Positions 20,001 through 27,840 of a DNA stretch of 64,000 nt are shown here, piece by piece. Within the stretch, counting starts at the first letter, position 1; every line of letters starts with the position of its first letter. A program made the position numbers and the translations under genes. Under the pieces are notes generated by a model. The model saw only the letters and a program-made list of their open reading frames with translations, was not told the origin of the DNA and did not search any database. The DNA is from JACKFB01 sp041389525. GTDB taxonomy: Bacteria > Myxococcota_A > UBA9042 > PHBI01 > JACKFB01. The DNA is taken from NCBI GenBank assembly GCA_041389525.1, contig JAWKRR010000031.1, positions 22,473 through 86,472 on the forward strand. Direction: 5' to 3'.

Positions 20001-23000
20001 GCTGGCGGAGCGGCACGCGGTCTCGGGGACGTACCAGCTCTCGAATCAGGGTCCGTGCGTGGTCGTAGACGGAAGCAGCGACAACGTGATCGGCGGGGAC
20101 AGCCCCGGCTGGGGCAACATCTGCGCGGACCGGGGCATGGTGGTGCGCGGCGGCGATGCCGAGCGCAACGTGGTCCAGGGCAACTGGGTGATGTTGGACG
20201 CGCGCGGGGACGTGCCGTGGGTGCGCCTGAGCCTGGACGACGTGCTGCTGGTCGACGGCGCCGTGGACACGCTCATCGATGAAAACGTGGTGCCGACCAT
20301 CGAGGTCACGGGCGCGGCCAACGGGACCGAGATCCGGCTCAACCGAATCGGCACCGACAGCACGGGGAGCGTCGTCTTCTACGCGGACACGTCGACGCCT
20401 GGGACCACGCGCATCTGGTCGCGCGGCGTGATGATTCACGGCGGCGCGTCCTCGACCCGGGTGAACGACAACGTCATCGGCGGCAGCTATCTGCACGGCG
20501 TCGACATCTGGGAGGACGCCGGGTTCGTGACGCTGACTGACAATAAGATAGGCGTCGACGCGACGGGGCTTTCGCCGCTGCCGAACTACAAGGCGGGGAT
20601 TCACGCGGACTCGCGCTTCGGTGGCGGGGTCCACGACCTGCTCATCGCGGATAATATCGTCGCCGCGAACGGGCCGGCGGGGGTGTTCGCGCACGACCTG
20701 GACTACCCGTTCTCGGGGATCTGGCTGCGCGAGGGGACGGCGCGGGCGACCGTGCGGGACAACGTCGTGGGGCTGGGCGGTGACGGGCTGACGCCCATGG
20801 GGCATCAGGCTCAGGGGATCTGGGCCAACGGGGCGCCCGACGTGCTCATCGAGGGCAATCGGGTGGGCGCGAACCTGGGCGACGGCATCCGGGTGGACGA
20901 TGGGCCGGGGATTCCCTACCCGTCGGTGAACGCGGTGGTGCGGAAAAACACAGTCGGTACCGACCTGCTTGGGCTGGCGGACCTCGGGAACGGGGGGCAG
21001 GGGATACACGTCCAGGCCAGCTCGGGCGTGCAGATCGGCGGCGTGGGGCCGGGCGAGGGGAACACCGTGGCGCACAACGCGCTGTCGGGGATCTGGATCG
21101 AGTCGGCCGGCACGATGAACACGGCGCGGGGCAACAGCGCGTTCGATAATGGCTGGCTGGGGCTGGACCTGAACTTCCTGGGCGTGGACCCGCAGGACGG
21201 GCAGAGCGGGTCGACGACGAACTCGGGCATCGATTACCCGACGCTGACGGGGGCGACGTCGGGCGGGGGGCTGGTGACGGTGGCGGGGACGCTGCAGCAC
21301 AGCGCGAACGCGACGTACACGGTGGATCTCTACCTGGACGCGGTGCCCGACCCGACGGGGCATGGCGAGGGGCGGACGTGGCTGGGGGCTGTGGAGGCGA
21401 CGACGGACGGCAGCGGGGCCGGGGCTTTCAGCGCGCCGGTGGACCTGGGCGGGGCTGCGGGCGCCTTTGTGTCGGCGACGGCGACGGACAGCGTCGGCAA
21501 CACGTCGGAGCTTTCGCACTACACGTGGATCGACGCGCCGGCGGTCTGGACGGACCTGGGCGTGGGGCTGGGCGAGGCGGCGGGCAGCGAGAAGGTGTGC
21601 GCGGGCGCCGGCATCACCTACAGCGCCGTCGTGAGGGTGAGCGGGCCGGCGGCCGCGGACGACGTGGTGCTGAGCTTCACCTACCCGCCGGGCGTGACGC
21701 GGGTTCAAGAGAGCGGCGGGCCCTTCAGCTGCACCTTCGCCGCGCCGGTCGCGACCTGCACCGCGGCGACGCTGGCGCCCGGCACCTACACGCCGTTTTT
21801 CATAGGCACCGCCACGCAAAACGGGCTGCCCGAGGCCGCGGTCAGCGTGACCACCGCGACCACCGACGCCAACCTGGCCAACAACGCCGACACCGAGCAG
21901 ACCGTGGTGGGGCTTGTCGAGTTCGGCGTCGAGGTGCTGCCCGCGGGGCCGGCCGCGGTCGGGCTGCCGGTGGAGGTCAGCGCGCGCGTGGACCACGGTT
22001 TTCTGGGGGGCTGCCCGGTGCCGCCCGTGGTGACGCTGCCGCTGCCGCCGGGCGCGACCTTCGCGGGTGCTGACCCCGACACGGGTAGCTGCGCGGAGGC
22101 GGCGGGCGTCGTGACCTGCACGCTGGACCCGGTCGCGGCTGGCGCCGAGACGACCGTGCGGGTGTCGCTGGTGCCCGCGGCGGCCGACGAGGTCACGCTG
22201 ACCATGACCGTCGGGGGCGAGAGCGTCACCGAGGTCGAGCCGGCGGACAACGCGAGCAGCGTGGTGCTGACGGTGCACGATGCGGTCAGCGATTTGGTGG
22301 TCGCGCACGACGCGGTGGCCGGGTTCGCGGGGCTCGGCGAGCTGTTCGAGACCGCGGTGACCGTGACGAACAAGGGGCCGTCGCCGGCCGCCAACGTCGT
22401 GCTGACGGACACCCTGCCGGACCTCGCGACGCTGGCGCTGGGGGATGTGACCGCGACGAAGGGCACCTGCGTGCCGGGGCTCTCGGCGGGCGGGCAGCTC
22501 GACGGCACCTTGGTCTGCGCGCTGGGGACGCTGGCCGCGGGCGAGGCGGCGACCGTCCGCTTCGGCGCGGCGGCACTCGCCAGCGGGCTGGTCTTCAACG
22601 AGGCCTGCGCCGAGGCGGTCGGGCTCGAGGCCACGCCGAACGACAACTGCAGCACCTTTGGCCTGTCGCTCGGGCCGGTGGACCTTCACCCGGCGGTGTC
22701 CGGCGCCCCCAACCCGGTCGAGACCGGCAGCCCGCTGGTCGTGACCGTGACGCTCGACAACGACGGCCCGACCACCGCCGTCAACGCCGGCTTCCGCACC
22801 ACGCTGCCGGTCACCGCGCGCTTCGATGGCGCTGGCGCGGGTGCGGATTGCGCGCTGGGCCACGACGACGCCTTGGACGTCGACCTCGTCATCTGCGCGG
22901 TCGGCGACATCCCAAGCGGCCAGTCGGCGGCGGTCGAATTGACCTTCACGCCGCTGACGGGCCCGCTCTTCTTCGCGACGACGTGGAGCCAGTCCGACAG

Positions 23001-26000
23001 CTACGACACCGCGACCTTCAACGACTCCACCGCGGTGAGCGTGGCCGTGACCCCGGCTAGCTCGGGCTCGCGCTGCCCGGTGGGGCGCCAGCTCGCCACG
23101 CTGCTGCCCGACGACAGCGAGACCGGCGGCGCAGGCTGGATCACGTCGTCCAACGATTTCTGCAACGCCCCCGACTGCACCGCCGCGGTCTGGGGCCTGA
23201 GCCCCGACGCGGCGTCCGACGGCGACTTCAGCTGGCATATCCCCGCAATCGTCGGCCAATCCTGGACCACCAACGTCTCGCCGGCCTTCGACCTCAGCGG
23301 CGACATCGTCGACCCCGAGCTGGTCTTCTGGCATCGCTGGGACTACCCGGCCAGCGACGGCGGCCGCGTCTGGCTCAGCATCGACGGGGGCGCGACCTTC
23401 ATCATCGCCAACGACTGGCTCGAGAACGGCCCCAGCTCGTTCCCGGCGGGGCTGGCCTTTCAGCCCGGCTACTCCGGGCAGAGCCCCGCGTGGCCCGCCT
23501 TCGAGCGGTCGGTCGTCGACCTCTCGGTGCGGCTGGGCGACCCGGCGCTGCGCTTGGGCTTCTTGTCGGGCACGGCCAGCTCCAGCGCGGGCGGGCCGGG
23601 CTGGTGGGTGGACCAGATCGCGGTCGAGGCGTGCGTGCCCGCGGTGGTCGGGGTCGACGCGGACGTGTCGCTCGCGCTGACCGGGCCGGGCGCGGCCGAG
23701 GTGCTGACGCCGCTGAGCTATACGGTGACTGCCGAGAACGCCGGACCGCTGGACGCCACCGGCGTGTCGGTCGCGCTGGCTGTGGGCGCCGGGCTCGAGC
23801 TCTACAGCCCCGATTGTGGGGAGGCGCCCGGCGGCTTGGTCTGCGCGCTGGGGACGGTGGCCGCGGGCGCCGCGCGGGTGGTGACGCTGACGGGAACTGC
23901 GACCGCGCCAGGCTCGCCGGGGATCGCGGCCACGGCCACGGCGGCGGAGCCCGACCCCGCCCCTGCGAACAACACGGCCGCGGTGACCACGGCGGTCAGC
24001 GGCGACCACCGTGTCGACCTGAGCGTCAGCGTCGCGTCCGCGCCCGCGGCCTTGGATGTCGGCGAGAGCGGCGTGGTGCGCTTCGCCGTGGCCAACGCGG
24101 GGCCAGACTCCGCCGACGTGGTCTTCGACGCGGCGCTGCCGCCCGGCGTGCTGACCGCGGACGCGACGACACCGAGCGCCGGCGCGTGCTCGCACAGCGG
24201 CGGCGTCGTGACCTGCGCGCTCGGAGCGCTGGCCCCGTCCGGCAGCGCGACGGTCGAGCTGACTCTCGCTGCGATTGCACCAGCCGCCGCCACGATCGCC
24301 GCCAGCGTCACCTTGGCAGACCCAGCGAATCCGCCCACGGCCGAGCTTCAGCCCTCCGACAACACAGTGACTGTCGAGGTCTCGGTGGTACAGACGGCCC
24401 CGTCGGCGGACCTCGCGGTGGCGGTGGAGGTCGAGCCCTCGACGGTCCTGCTCGAGGACGCGAGCACGGCCAGCATCGCGGTGGTCAATCTGGGGCCGGA
24501 TGCGGCGACGGAGCTGGTCGTAGCGGTAGGGATCTCGGGCGATGCTGTCTTTGCCGACCCGACGACGGACGACCCGCAGGCGGTGTGCGACGGGGCCTCG
24601 GGGACCTGCACCATCGCGGACCTGGCGCCCGGGGGCGTGTGGCTCATCAGCTGGGCGGTCACGCCGGCCTCGGTCGGCGCCGCGACGGTCGAAGCCGCCG
24701 TGACCTCGGCCACCGGGGACCCCGTGGCGGCAAACGACAGCGCCTCCGCGACGGTCACCGCGCTCGCCCCGGTCGCCGGCCTCTCGCTCGCCTGGACGCT
24801 GCCCGCGGGTGCCAAGCGCCACGCCGAGCCCTTCTCCGCGACGGTCACCGCCAGCAACGCCGGCCCGCTTCACGCCGCCGAGGTCAGCGTGCGGGTCACG
24901 GCGGCGGGCGTGCGGGTCGTCGAGGCTCCGGACGGGTGCGAGGCGGGCGCCGTCGAGACGATTTGCGACCTGGGGACGGTCGAGGGCTCAGCCAGCAAAT
25001 CCCTCGTATTTACCTTGCTCGCCGACGCCCCGGGCCCGGCCTCGCTGCTGGCCGTCGGCGCGACGACGACGCCCGACGCCACCGCGGCCGACGACAGCGC
25101 GAGCGCGGCGCTCGTCGTGCTGGAGGGCGCGGCCGACCTCGCCATCGCCGCGACCCTCGGCACCCCCGCGCCCGCGGTGGGCCAGCCAGTACAAATCACT
25201 TTTGACGTCAGCCACTTGAGCGGCGACGACGCCCACGCGGTGCACGTCTTCGTCGGCTGGCCGGCCGGCGCCGCCTCACCCGCCGCCTCGTCGGCGGACG
25301 GCACCTGCGTCGTCGCGGCCGACGGCGCGGCCTGCGATCTCGGCACCTTGCTGTCGGGCGGCGGCGCGGCGGTGACCGTCGCGTACACGCCGACCTCCGC
25401 GGGGGTGCAGGTCGTCAGCGGCAGCGCCACCGCGGCGACCGCCGACCCCGCGCCGGGCGACAACGTGGTCTTCGTCAGCGTGAAGGCGACCCTGGCCTGC
25501 GGCGGCAGCCCCTGCGACGACGGCAACCCCTGCACCGCGGACGTCTGCGACCCGCTGGCCGGGTGCACCAGCGCGCCCGCGCCCGGGAGCTGCAACGACG
25601 GCGACCCCTGCACCACCGCCGACGCCTGCCTCGGCGGGGTCTGCGTGGGCGGCGGTCCGGTGGGCTGCGACGACGGCGACGCCTGCACGTTTGACCTGTG
25701 CGCGCCCGACACGGGCTGCGCGCACCTGGCCGCACCGCTGGTGTGCGACGACGGCAGCGCGTGCACCCTGCTGGACCTGTGCGTCGCCGGCACCTGCACG
25801 GGCTTTGACGCGCTGGACTGCGCCGACGACGACGACTGCACGCTCAACACCTGCGTGGCCGCCAGCGGGTGCGTCACCACCGCGGCGCCCGGATGCTGCA
25901 CCGCAGCATCAGACTGCGATGACGGCAACCCGTGCACCGCGGATAGCTGCGACACCGACACCGGGGACTGCGTGTACGACGCGGTCGGCGACGGGGCGCC

Positions 26001-27591
26001 GTGCGACGCCGACAAGAGCGTCTGCACCGTCGATGACGCTTGCGTGGCGGGCATCTGCGAGGCTGGCGAGGCCGCGGACTGCGACGACGGCGAGGTCTGC
26101 ACCAGCGATAGCTGCCAGGCGGCCTCGGGCTGCGTGAACTCGCCGGTGGCCGGATGCTGCGAGGCCGACCTCGACTGCGACGAGGACGCGGATCCCTGCA
26201 CGCGCGCGGCCTGCGAGACCGCCACGGGGGTCTGCGGCCAGCAACCCGTCGCCGACGGAGCCGCCTGCGACGCCGACGGGTCGGTCTGCACGGAGGGTGA
26301 CGCGTGCGTGGCGGGTGTGTGCACCGCGGGAGGGGCGCTCGCCTGCGACGACGGCAGCGAGTGTACCAGCGAGACCTGCGACGACGCGCTGGGCTGCGTC
26401 GTCACCGCGCTGCCAAGCTGCTGCGAGTCCGACGCCGACTGCCCGAGCGTCGCGCCCGCCTGCAAGACCTACCGCTGCGAGATCGCGAGCGGCGCGTGCC
26501 TGACCGAACCCGTCGCGGACGGGACGGCCTGCGACGCCGACAAGAGCGTCTGCACGCCGGACGACGCCTGCTCCGCCGGGCTTTGCGTCGCGGGATTCCC
26601 GGCCGCCTGCGACGACGCCCGGGTCTGCACCACGGACACCTGCGACCCGGTCGTGGGCTGCCAGAACGCCCTGGTCGCAGGCTGCTGCGAGGCCGACAGC
26701 GACTGCGCGGAAGACGCCAACCCGTGCACCGCGGCGGCCTGCGACCTGGCCACGGGGGCGTGCGGTCAAGCGCCGGCCGCCGACGGGACCGCCTGCGACG
26801 CCGACCAGAGCGCGTGCACCACCGGCGACGCCTGCGCCGCCGGCACCTGCGCGCCGGGGCCAGCGCTGGCCTGCGACGACGGCGACGACTGCACCATCGA
26901 CCGCTGCGACGCCCTCGCCGGCTGCCAGCACGAGGCCTCCAGCGACCCGGCCTGCACCTGCGAGCCCGCCGAGGCTACCGCCGCCTGCGACGACAGCGGC
27001 CACATCGTCTGGAGCGACGCCTGCGGAGTGGCAGGCGCGGTCGCGGTGAGCTGCGACGACGGCGACGAGGCCACCGACGACCGCTGCGACCCGGTCGCGA
27101 ACGTCTGCCTCCATGTCCCCGCGGGCGCCGCGGACTGCGACGTCACCTGCGCGGGCGACTGGACCACGCGCTGCGAGGGCGACCACCTGGTCTGGCTCGA
27201 CCCCTGCGGCGCGGTCGCCGGCATCGCCACCCCCTGCGCGGTCGGCGACCCCTGCCCCGCCGCCGCCTGCGCCGCCCCGACGACCACCGAGCTCCCGGCG
27301 CGCCTCTGCCCGGCGACCCCAGTAGACGACCTGGGCCCCGAACTCCCGCCGGACCCCGCCCCAGACCTCGCGCCAGACGCCGCGGCCGAGCCGGCGCCCG
27401 ACACCGCCGCAACCCCAGACGTCGACGCGGCCGCCGACGCCACCCCGGAAGTGGAAACCGACGCCGCCAGCAACGGCCAGAGGGGCGGCTGCGGGGGCTG
27501 CAGCGGCGCCGCCCCCACCCCCTCGGAGTGGGTCGTCCTCTGCGTCCTCGCCTGTCTCTTCCTGCGCCGCCGACGCACAGCAGCCAGCTAG
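11023..27591 (+). CDS. Giant mosaic surface protein (SBBP propeller, DUF11 repeats, beta-helix, Cys-rich repeats, MYXO-CTERM-like tail)
   Basis: A 5,522-aa secreted protein. Domains in order: signal peptide (1-44); N-terminal domain found ahead of SBBP propellers (about 48-245); SBBP beta-propeller repeats of the GGNAFDEVNAVTTDASGNVY type (about 247-825); 13 DUF11 Ig-like repeats (830-2526); Asp-rich calcium-binding-like segment DPDADGVPDAVEDG (2527-2556); an anchor-U-like domain (2560-2696); CSLREA-like motif CTLRAAIEEANANP (about 2700-2746); right-handed beta-helix (2746-3390); Ig-like domain; four DUF11 repeats (3510-4013); a MAM/choice-of-anchor-like domain (4020-4206); five DUF11 repeats (4210-4823); Cys-rich CDDGNPCTADVCDP repeats (4825-5413); Asp/Pro linker; and a C-terminal GGCGGCSG, one hydrophobic helix and RRRR, resembling MYXO-CTERM. 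The ATG at 11023 follows AGGAGA. It is probably a surface adhesin or matrix protein. Confidence 0.9.
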   Translation: MVTGTERLGGLRASRLLRSRSGAARVAVVGWVLLGAMAPGATAAPVEGLTGVVENRGQAPDAVRFVGRAAGQVLFFDTRGVTHVPRAAEHSAVRLEMLGANPDPEVAAAAPLPGVVNRFRGQDPAGWQDGLARFAQVRYTAIYPGIDLVFNTAQGELKRDFLVAAGADPAEIAFRYLGASSVDRSPGGALLIDTGRAVLTEAAPVAWQVIGGAREQVAVDYAVDPEGRVSFDLGAYDPAHPLLIDPGLDFAAYVGGNAFDEVNAVTTDASGNVYIAGSTTSADLPMDGPGAAKSLQTNSLNGKTYVSTDAFVAKLSPDGALVWATYLGGKTDKFPSGICLDVDPPTDDPNYICNQLVPSPWGLGGIDVAHGLDVGSPGSLYVVGQTTSTDFPIAPIGAVVPQSKLAGRDFDPQHPGAHYASDAFYANLSKTNGGLTISTYLGGSGLDVARGVAIDDGGAVWVVGHTASADFPTTADRLQPWIGGPAGAFADDATAAFVVRMGPLLGPVTSISSRLEYATTLGGYGFDEANAVAVNDHTHEVIVVGSTSATDFGGDALNGPQYGPQASYGGGHTDGFIAVLDVDAQKATSLTYLTYFGGPGADEINDVAFDDSAGQRLVYVVGATSSPGLWSSECAANTYDNCGSDGNCDYDGQFTNYDDAFVAKLDLATPGGACGFVRYLGGQRRDLAHAVDIDTTRGDVYVTGTTWSVDFPTVAAFQPRKADGRSAGCLPSDPFDCASNSDAFFARVSPDGKDLLMASFLGGTGDAGDLDDDAGLGIAFSDTALARRAYLVGRTHSPDFPHLAAKLDQPTVIADANGYLVRVPVDVADLAVTLDVPKSVKRGADFTLTATVHNDGPEATAFALSGEVPAGFTVKSVPPGCTHDLSTAKVQCAPSTPLARGGERTYPLTLTAPDTVVQVSFEFAAAGTVRDPYTPNNTAQATTLVGGAELTIEAATCTRQRIGYKETTTCSMAAKNAGPDDATHVEAQLEIPQSGPDLLEFVAAQSSPGCVAKTAGGVLQVSCPLASTLAKGATTQPAIIKLRPAATTARDFDARVTMTVSSDALALAASAPRGNVATTVVQVRYVLVAVTAFTATPEPVGIGKPLTYSVTVENRGPGDAQNPPILMALPDPTMALLTTGTDPRCKAWQGSVHCDLGAANQNGKLAEGESLTWKFVVSAPTSQKVITSTVYTDSFNGGVAPAPDPSASRSVASHVGWADVQVSLIEFVDPASPPYKQAANATIVATLHNLTADVDADGVVVEYAAQTSALGHSGATHALFGAPTAGVYPGGPTPTCVEGPPIRCTFPKIAASPADGAATPVTMKIISAPVRAGTQTHTFRIVGATTPDPAPLNNTGSKTQPISGFDVALALSGPTDALVRGVPARFTAEQSNLGPGSTVPGGVFTVTYDPANWAWAGQVSHDQPPEVCVVPSPETGTVKCATNSAASGGLPFPFATTVFELTPKKKGPLPIVFAATGRWAADDVNRTNDRVAPFYEVLSADLSLHADPPATVEVGDTVTYKVLVQNLGKAASVAPKVIHTFPAAHLDFVGMTGATGCTQTVTGATATVVCTGMAYPAEMATAAELTIQYTATKSGTFTSTFLATDGAGAVSEDQDPSDNSGSVATKIDGPDLRIEGQTQAPANPVGSAQAVRTSFDVVNPSTKEASGAFQLTVSLSGAAGKGKIVLAEVGGVPCQLGAGPTPAVAHCLHVAGLPKAVSGSPPPKLVANVDVLGLGRGTYTMDAWLAPVKPDPDTTNNVFRPGPLTTVREGYDLSVALTVDPAKLKRGGATAPYTVTVTNSRASTADNAKLEVFYPDGRLSKMSATVSGGGACAVVEPPGLMTCDLGNLAKGQSATVTLAMNGVREGVSPVTYTAYADRPELEENKANDKATEQRQVVGANLTVSQIVWPASPIGSGKTVTLKATVKNASTAAISPATSKPVTFVHTGFGDHYRLAPGSAGSFCAQGAGKVTCQLGTMAAGAEVELSLTYLTDKPGTFIDTLEVSEPAGTVDEAPNDNQAARNDGEVTGPDLVIERVSADTEVGLGDYASVTYRVRNASTTLLAEKVKLRLTPRPGGTGALKVPAAQAVPCATLPSGVVECELGDLTAGASSADAVVQFEADKAGTVTVDAVASELTGKDMTPANNADALAILIKGPDLAATVGPTPISPATQPRNQPFTYTVTVANLSTAKALNAALAVSTDASVRFVSGTVSGGQGACKPASSGAQCELADTAVYPLTVALTLRPTRAGTFSLVATATAKDDTNPANNSAPATSFTVDGADLSVAISASAAQVISGETTDLVVEVRNAGPADADQVRLVHAFDFRHLRFVGSSPPSLCHHVAGSGQTVCQFGPLAKSALQQITLTYRGVRAGAVTSSVTVDEPGLTDPTPADTTASFSTQVRGADLGLALTDAPDPVAALGTITYQGVVTNYGPAKAENVVTRFTLPPEVNFQVSTSPDCRQTTAVSRTVDCVFSGVLPVGDSLSYTLLADAITPTTTASCSATTESDPGDDGAQPNSASVGTTITSGDPDADGVPDAVEDGAPNNGDGNGDGIRDKSQPEVSSTKTSAGDYVTLVTSAGALKAVTSQAPAQPTPAGVAFPVDAISYQIAGLAPGASVTVQVILSTGIPAWAYWKYGPEPGNATPHWYDFSFDGSTGAVATNRTTLTLTFVDGGRGDDDQTANGTITDPGAPALRRLVVDSEGGGADLAPGDGLCNAGGGACTLRAAIEEANANPDYFYIGFDVPDADGVLGVSLGGALPTVTQPLVIDGTTQPGYAGAPIVAVQGSGAWSVTAGDSALRGLSTGPLRIEGAGHVCVTDGFVDGLTIDGVPSNVVRRSVLLGPRISGGPAFANRILDCEIPAGGLVLENSSAALVRGCSIYGAFGTYGVDIVGQYATANLISGNLIGLGPDGECTSFGSDPGTNTAGAGPCTGGASLWGVRIAGGANNNLIGGELALDGNVISGNGQGGVLIVGGGYGNRVAGNLIGTDTLGLAERHAVSGTYQLSNQGPCVVVDGSSDNVIGGDSPGWGNICADRGMVVRGGDAERNVVQGNWVMLDARGDVPWVRLSLDDVLLVDGAVDTLIDENVVPTIEVTGAANGTEIRLNRIGTDSTGSVVFYADTSTPGTTRIWSRGVMIHGGASSTRVNDNVIGGSYLHGVDIWEDAGFVTLTDNKIGVDATGLSPLPNYKAGIHADSRFGGGVHDLLIADNIVAANGPAGVFAHDLDYPFSGIWLREGTARATVRDNVVGLGGDGLTPMGHQAQGIWANGAPDVLIEGNRVGANLGDGIRVDDGPGIPYPSVNAVVRKNTVGTDLLGLADLGNGGQGIHVQASSGVQIGGVGPGEGNTVAHNALSGIWIESAGTMNTARGNSAFDNGWLGLDLNFLGVDPQDGQSGSTTNSGIDYPTLTGATSGGGLVTVAGTLQHSANATYTVDLYLDAVPDPTGHGEGRTWLGAVEATTDGSGAGAFSAPVDLGGAAGAFVSATATDSVGNTSELSHYTWIDAPAVWTDLGVGLGEAAGSEKVCAGAGITYSAVVRVSGPAAADDVVLSFTYPPGVTRVQESGGPFSCTFAAPVATCTAATLAPGTYTPFFIGTATQNGLPEAAVSVTTATTDANLANNADTEQTVVGLVEFGVEVLPAGPAAVGLPVEVSARVDHGFLGGCPVPPVVTLPLPPGATFAGADPDTGSCAEAAGVVTCTLDPVAAGAETTVRVSLVPAAADEVTLTMTVGGESVTEVEPADNASSVVLTVHDAVSDLVVAHDAVAGFAGLGELFETAVTVTNKGPSPAANVVLTDTLPDLATLALGDVTATKGTCVPGLSAGGQLDGTLVCALGTLAAGEAATVRFGAAALASGLVFNEACAEAVGLEATPNDNCSTFGLSLGPVDLHPAVSGAPNPVETGSPLVVTVTLDNDGPTTAVNAGFRTTLPVTARFDGAGAGADCALGHDDALDVDLVICAVGDIPSGQSAAVELTFTPLTGPLFFATTWSQSDSYDTATFNDSTAVSVAVTPASSGSRCPVGRQLATLLPDDSETGGAGWITSSNDFCNAPDCTAAVWGLSPDAASDGDFSWHIPAIVGQSWTTNVSPAFDLSGDIVDPELVFWHRWDYPASDGGRVWLSIDGGATFIIANDWLENGPSSFPAGLAFQPGYSGQSPAWPAFERSVVDLSVRLGDPALRLGFLSGTASSSAGGPGWWVDQIAVEACVPAVVGVDADVSLALTGPGAAEVLTPLSYTVTAENAGPLDATGVSVALAVGAGLELYSPDCGEAPGGLVCALGTVAAGAARVVTLTGTATAPGSPGIAATATAAEPDPAPANNTAAVTTAVSGDHRVDLSVSVASAPAALDVGESGVVRFAVANAGPDSADVVFDAALPPGVLTADATTPSAGACSHSGGVVTCALGALAPSGSATVELTLAAIAPAAATIAASVTLADPANPPTAELQPSDNTVTVEVSVVQTAPSADLAVAVEVEPSTVLLEDASTASIAVVNLGPDAATELVVAVGISGDAVFADPTTDDPQAVCDGASGTCTIADLAPGGVWLISWAVTPASVGAATVEAAVTSATGDPVAANDSASATVTALAPVAGLSLAWTLPAGAKRHAEPFSATVTASNAGPLHAAEVSVRVTAAGVRVVEAPDGCEAGAVETICDLGTVEGSASKSLVFTLLADAPGPASLLAVGATTTPDATAADDSASAALVVLEGAADLAIAATLGTPAPAVGQPVQITFDVSHLSGDDAHAVHVFVGWPAGAASPAASSADGTCVVAADGAACDLGTLLSGGGAAVTVAYTPTSAGVQVVSGSATAATADPAPGDNVVFVSVKATLACGGSPCDDGNPCTADVCDPLAGCTSAPAPGSCNDGDPCTTADACLGGVCVGGGPVGCDDGDACTFDLCAPDTGCAHLAAPLVCDDGSACTLLDLCVAGTCTGFDALDCADDDDCTLNTCVAASGCVTTAAPGCCTAASDCDDGNPCTADSCDTDTGDCVYDAVGDGAPCDADKSVCTVDDACVAGICEAGEAADCDDGEVCTSDSCQAASGCVNSPVAGCCEADLDCDEDADPCTRAACETATGVCGQQPVADGAACDADGSVCTEGDACVAGVCTAGGALACDDGSECTSETCDDALGCVVTALPSCCESDADCPSVAPACKTYRCEIASGACLTEPVADGTACDADKSVCTPDDACSAGLCVAGFPAACDDARVCTTDTCDPVVGCQNALVAGCCEADSDCAEDANPCTAAACDLATGACGQAPAADGTACDADQSACTTGDACAAGTCAPGPALACDDGDDCTIDRCDALAGCQHEASSDPACTCEPAEATAACDDSGHIVWSDACGVAGAVAVSCDDGDEATDDRCDPVANVCLHVPAGAADCDVTCAGDWTTRCEGDHLVWLDPCGAVAGIATPCAVGDPCPAAACAAPTTTELPARLCPATPVDDLGPELPPDPAPDLAPDAAAEPAPDTAATPDVDAAADATPEVETDAASNGQRGGCGGCSGAAPTPSEWVVLCVLACLFLRRRRTAAS

Positions 27592-27689
27592 CCCGCACCG
27601 CATCTCGAGACCCGGCGCGGCGTGAGACACCCACCCGGAGGGGCCTGTCTCCACCGCGTGCCGCGCCTCACGCGCGGCGCGTTCCCACC

Positions 27690-27723
27690 GAGCAAGTCTC
27701 AAGTCTGTCCCCGACCCCTGGCG
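27690..27723. repeat. 34-bp dispersed repeat, copy 2
   Basis: Identical to 10822-10855. It lies about 100 bases past the giant gene's stop codon and upstream of the next lipoprotein gene. Confidence 0.9.
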
Positions 27724-27840
27724 ACCGCCGCCGGAGTACACGCGGGCGGCCGGGCTCCGTTGCGCTGCGGCCGAGACCCGTGCGACAGTCGACGCTTCCC
27801 GCCGCTCGCCCGGACCGGCCGCAGCCTAGTGAGCCCACTC

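Noticed and set aside
15532..24873. A 9.3-kb open frame on the minus strand opposite the giant gene
   Set aside because: It is the shadow of strongly GC-biased codons; its translation is low-complexity Arg/Gly/Ala/Val with no domain, and the plus strand has clear domains.
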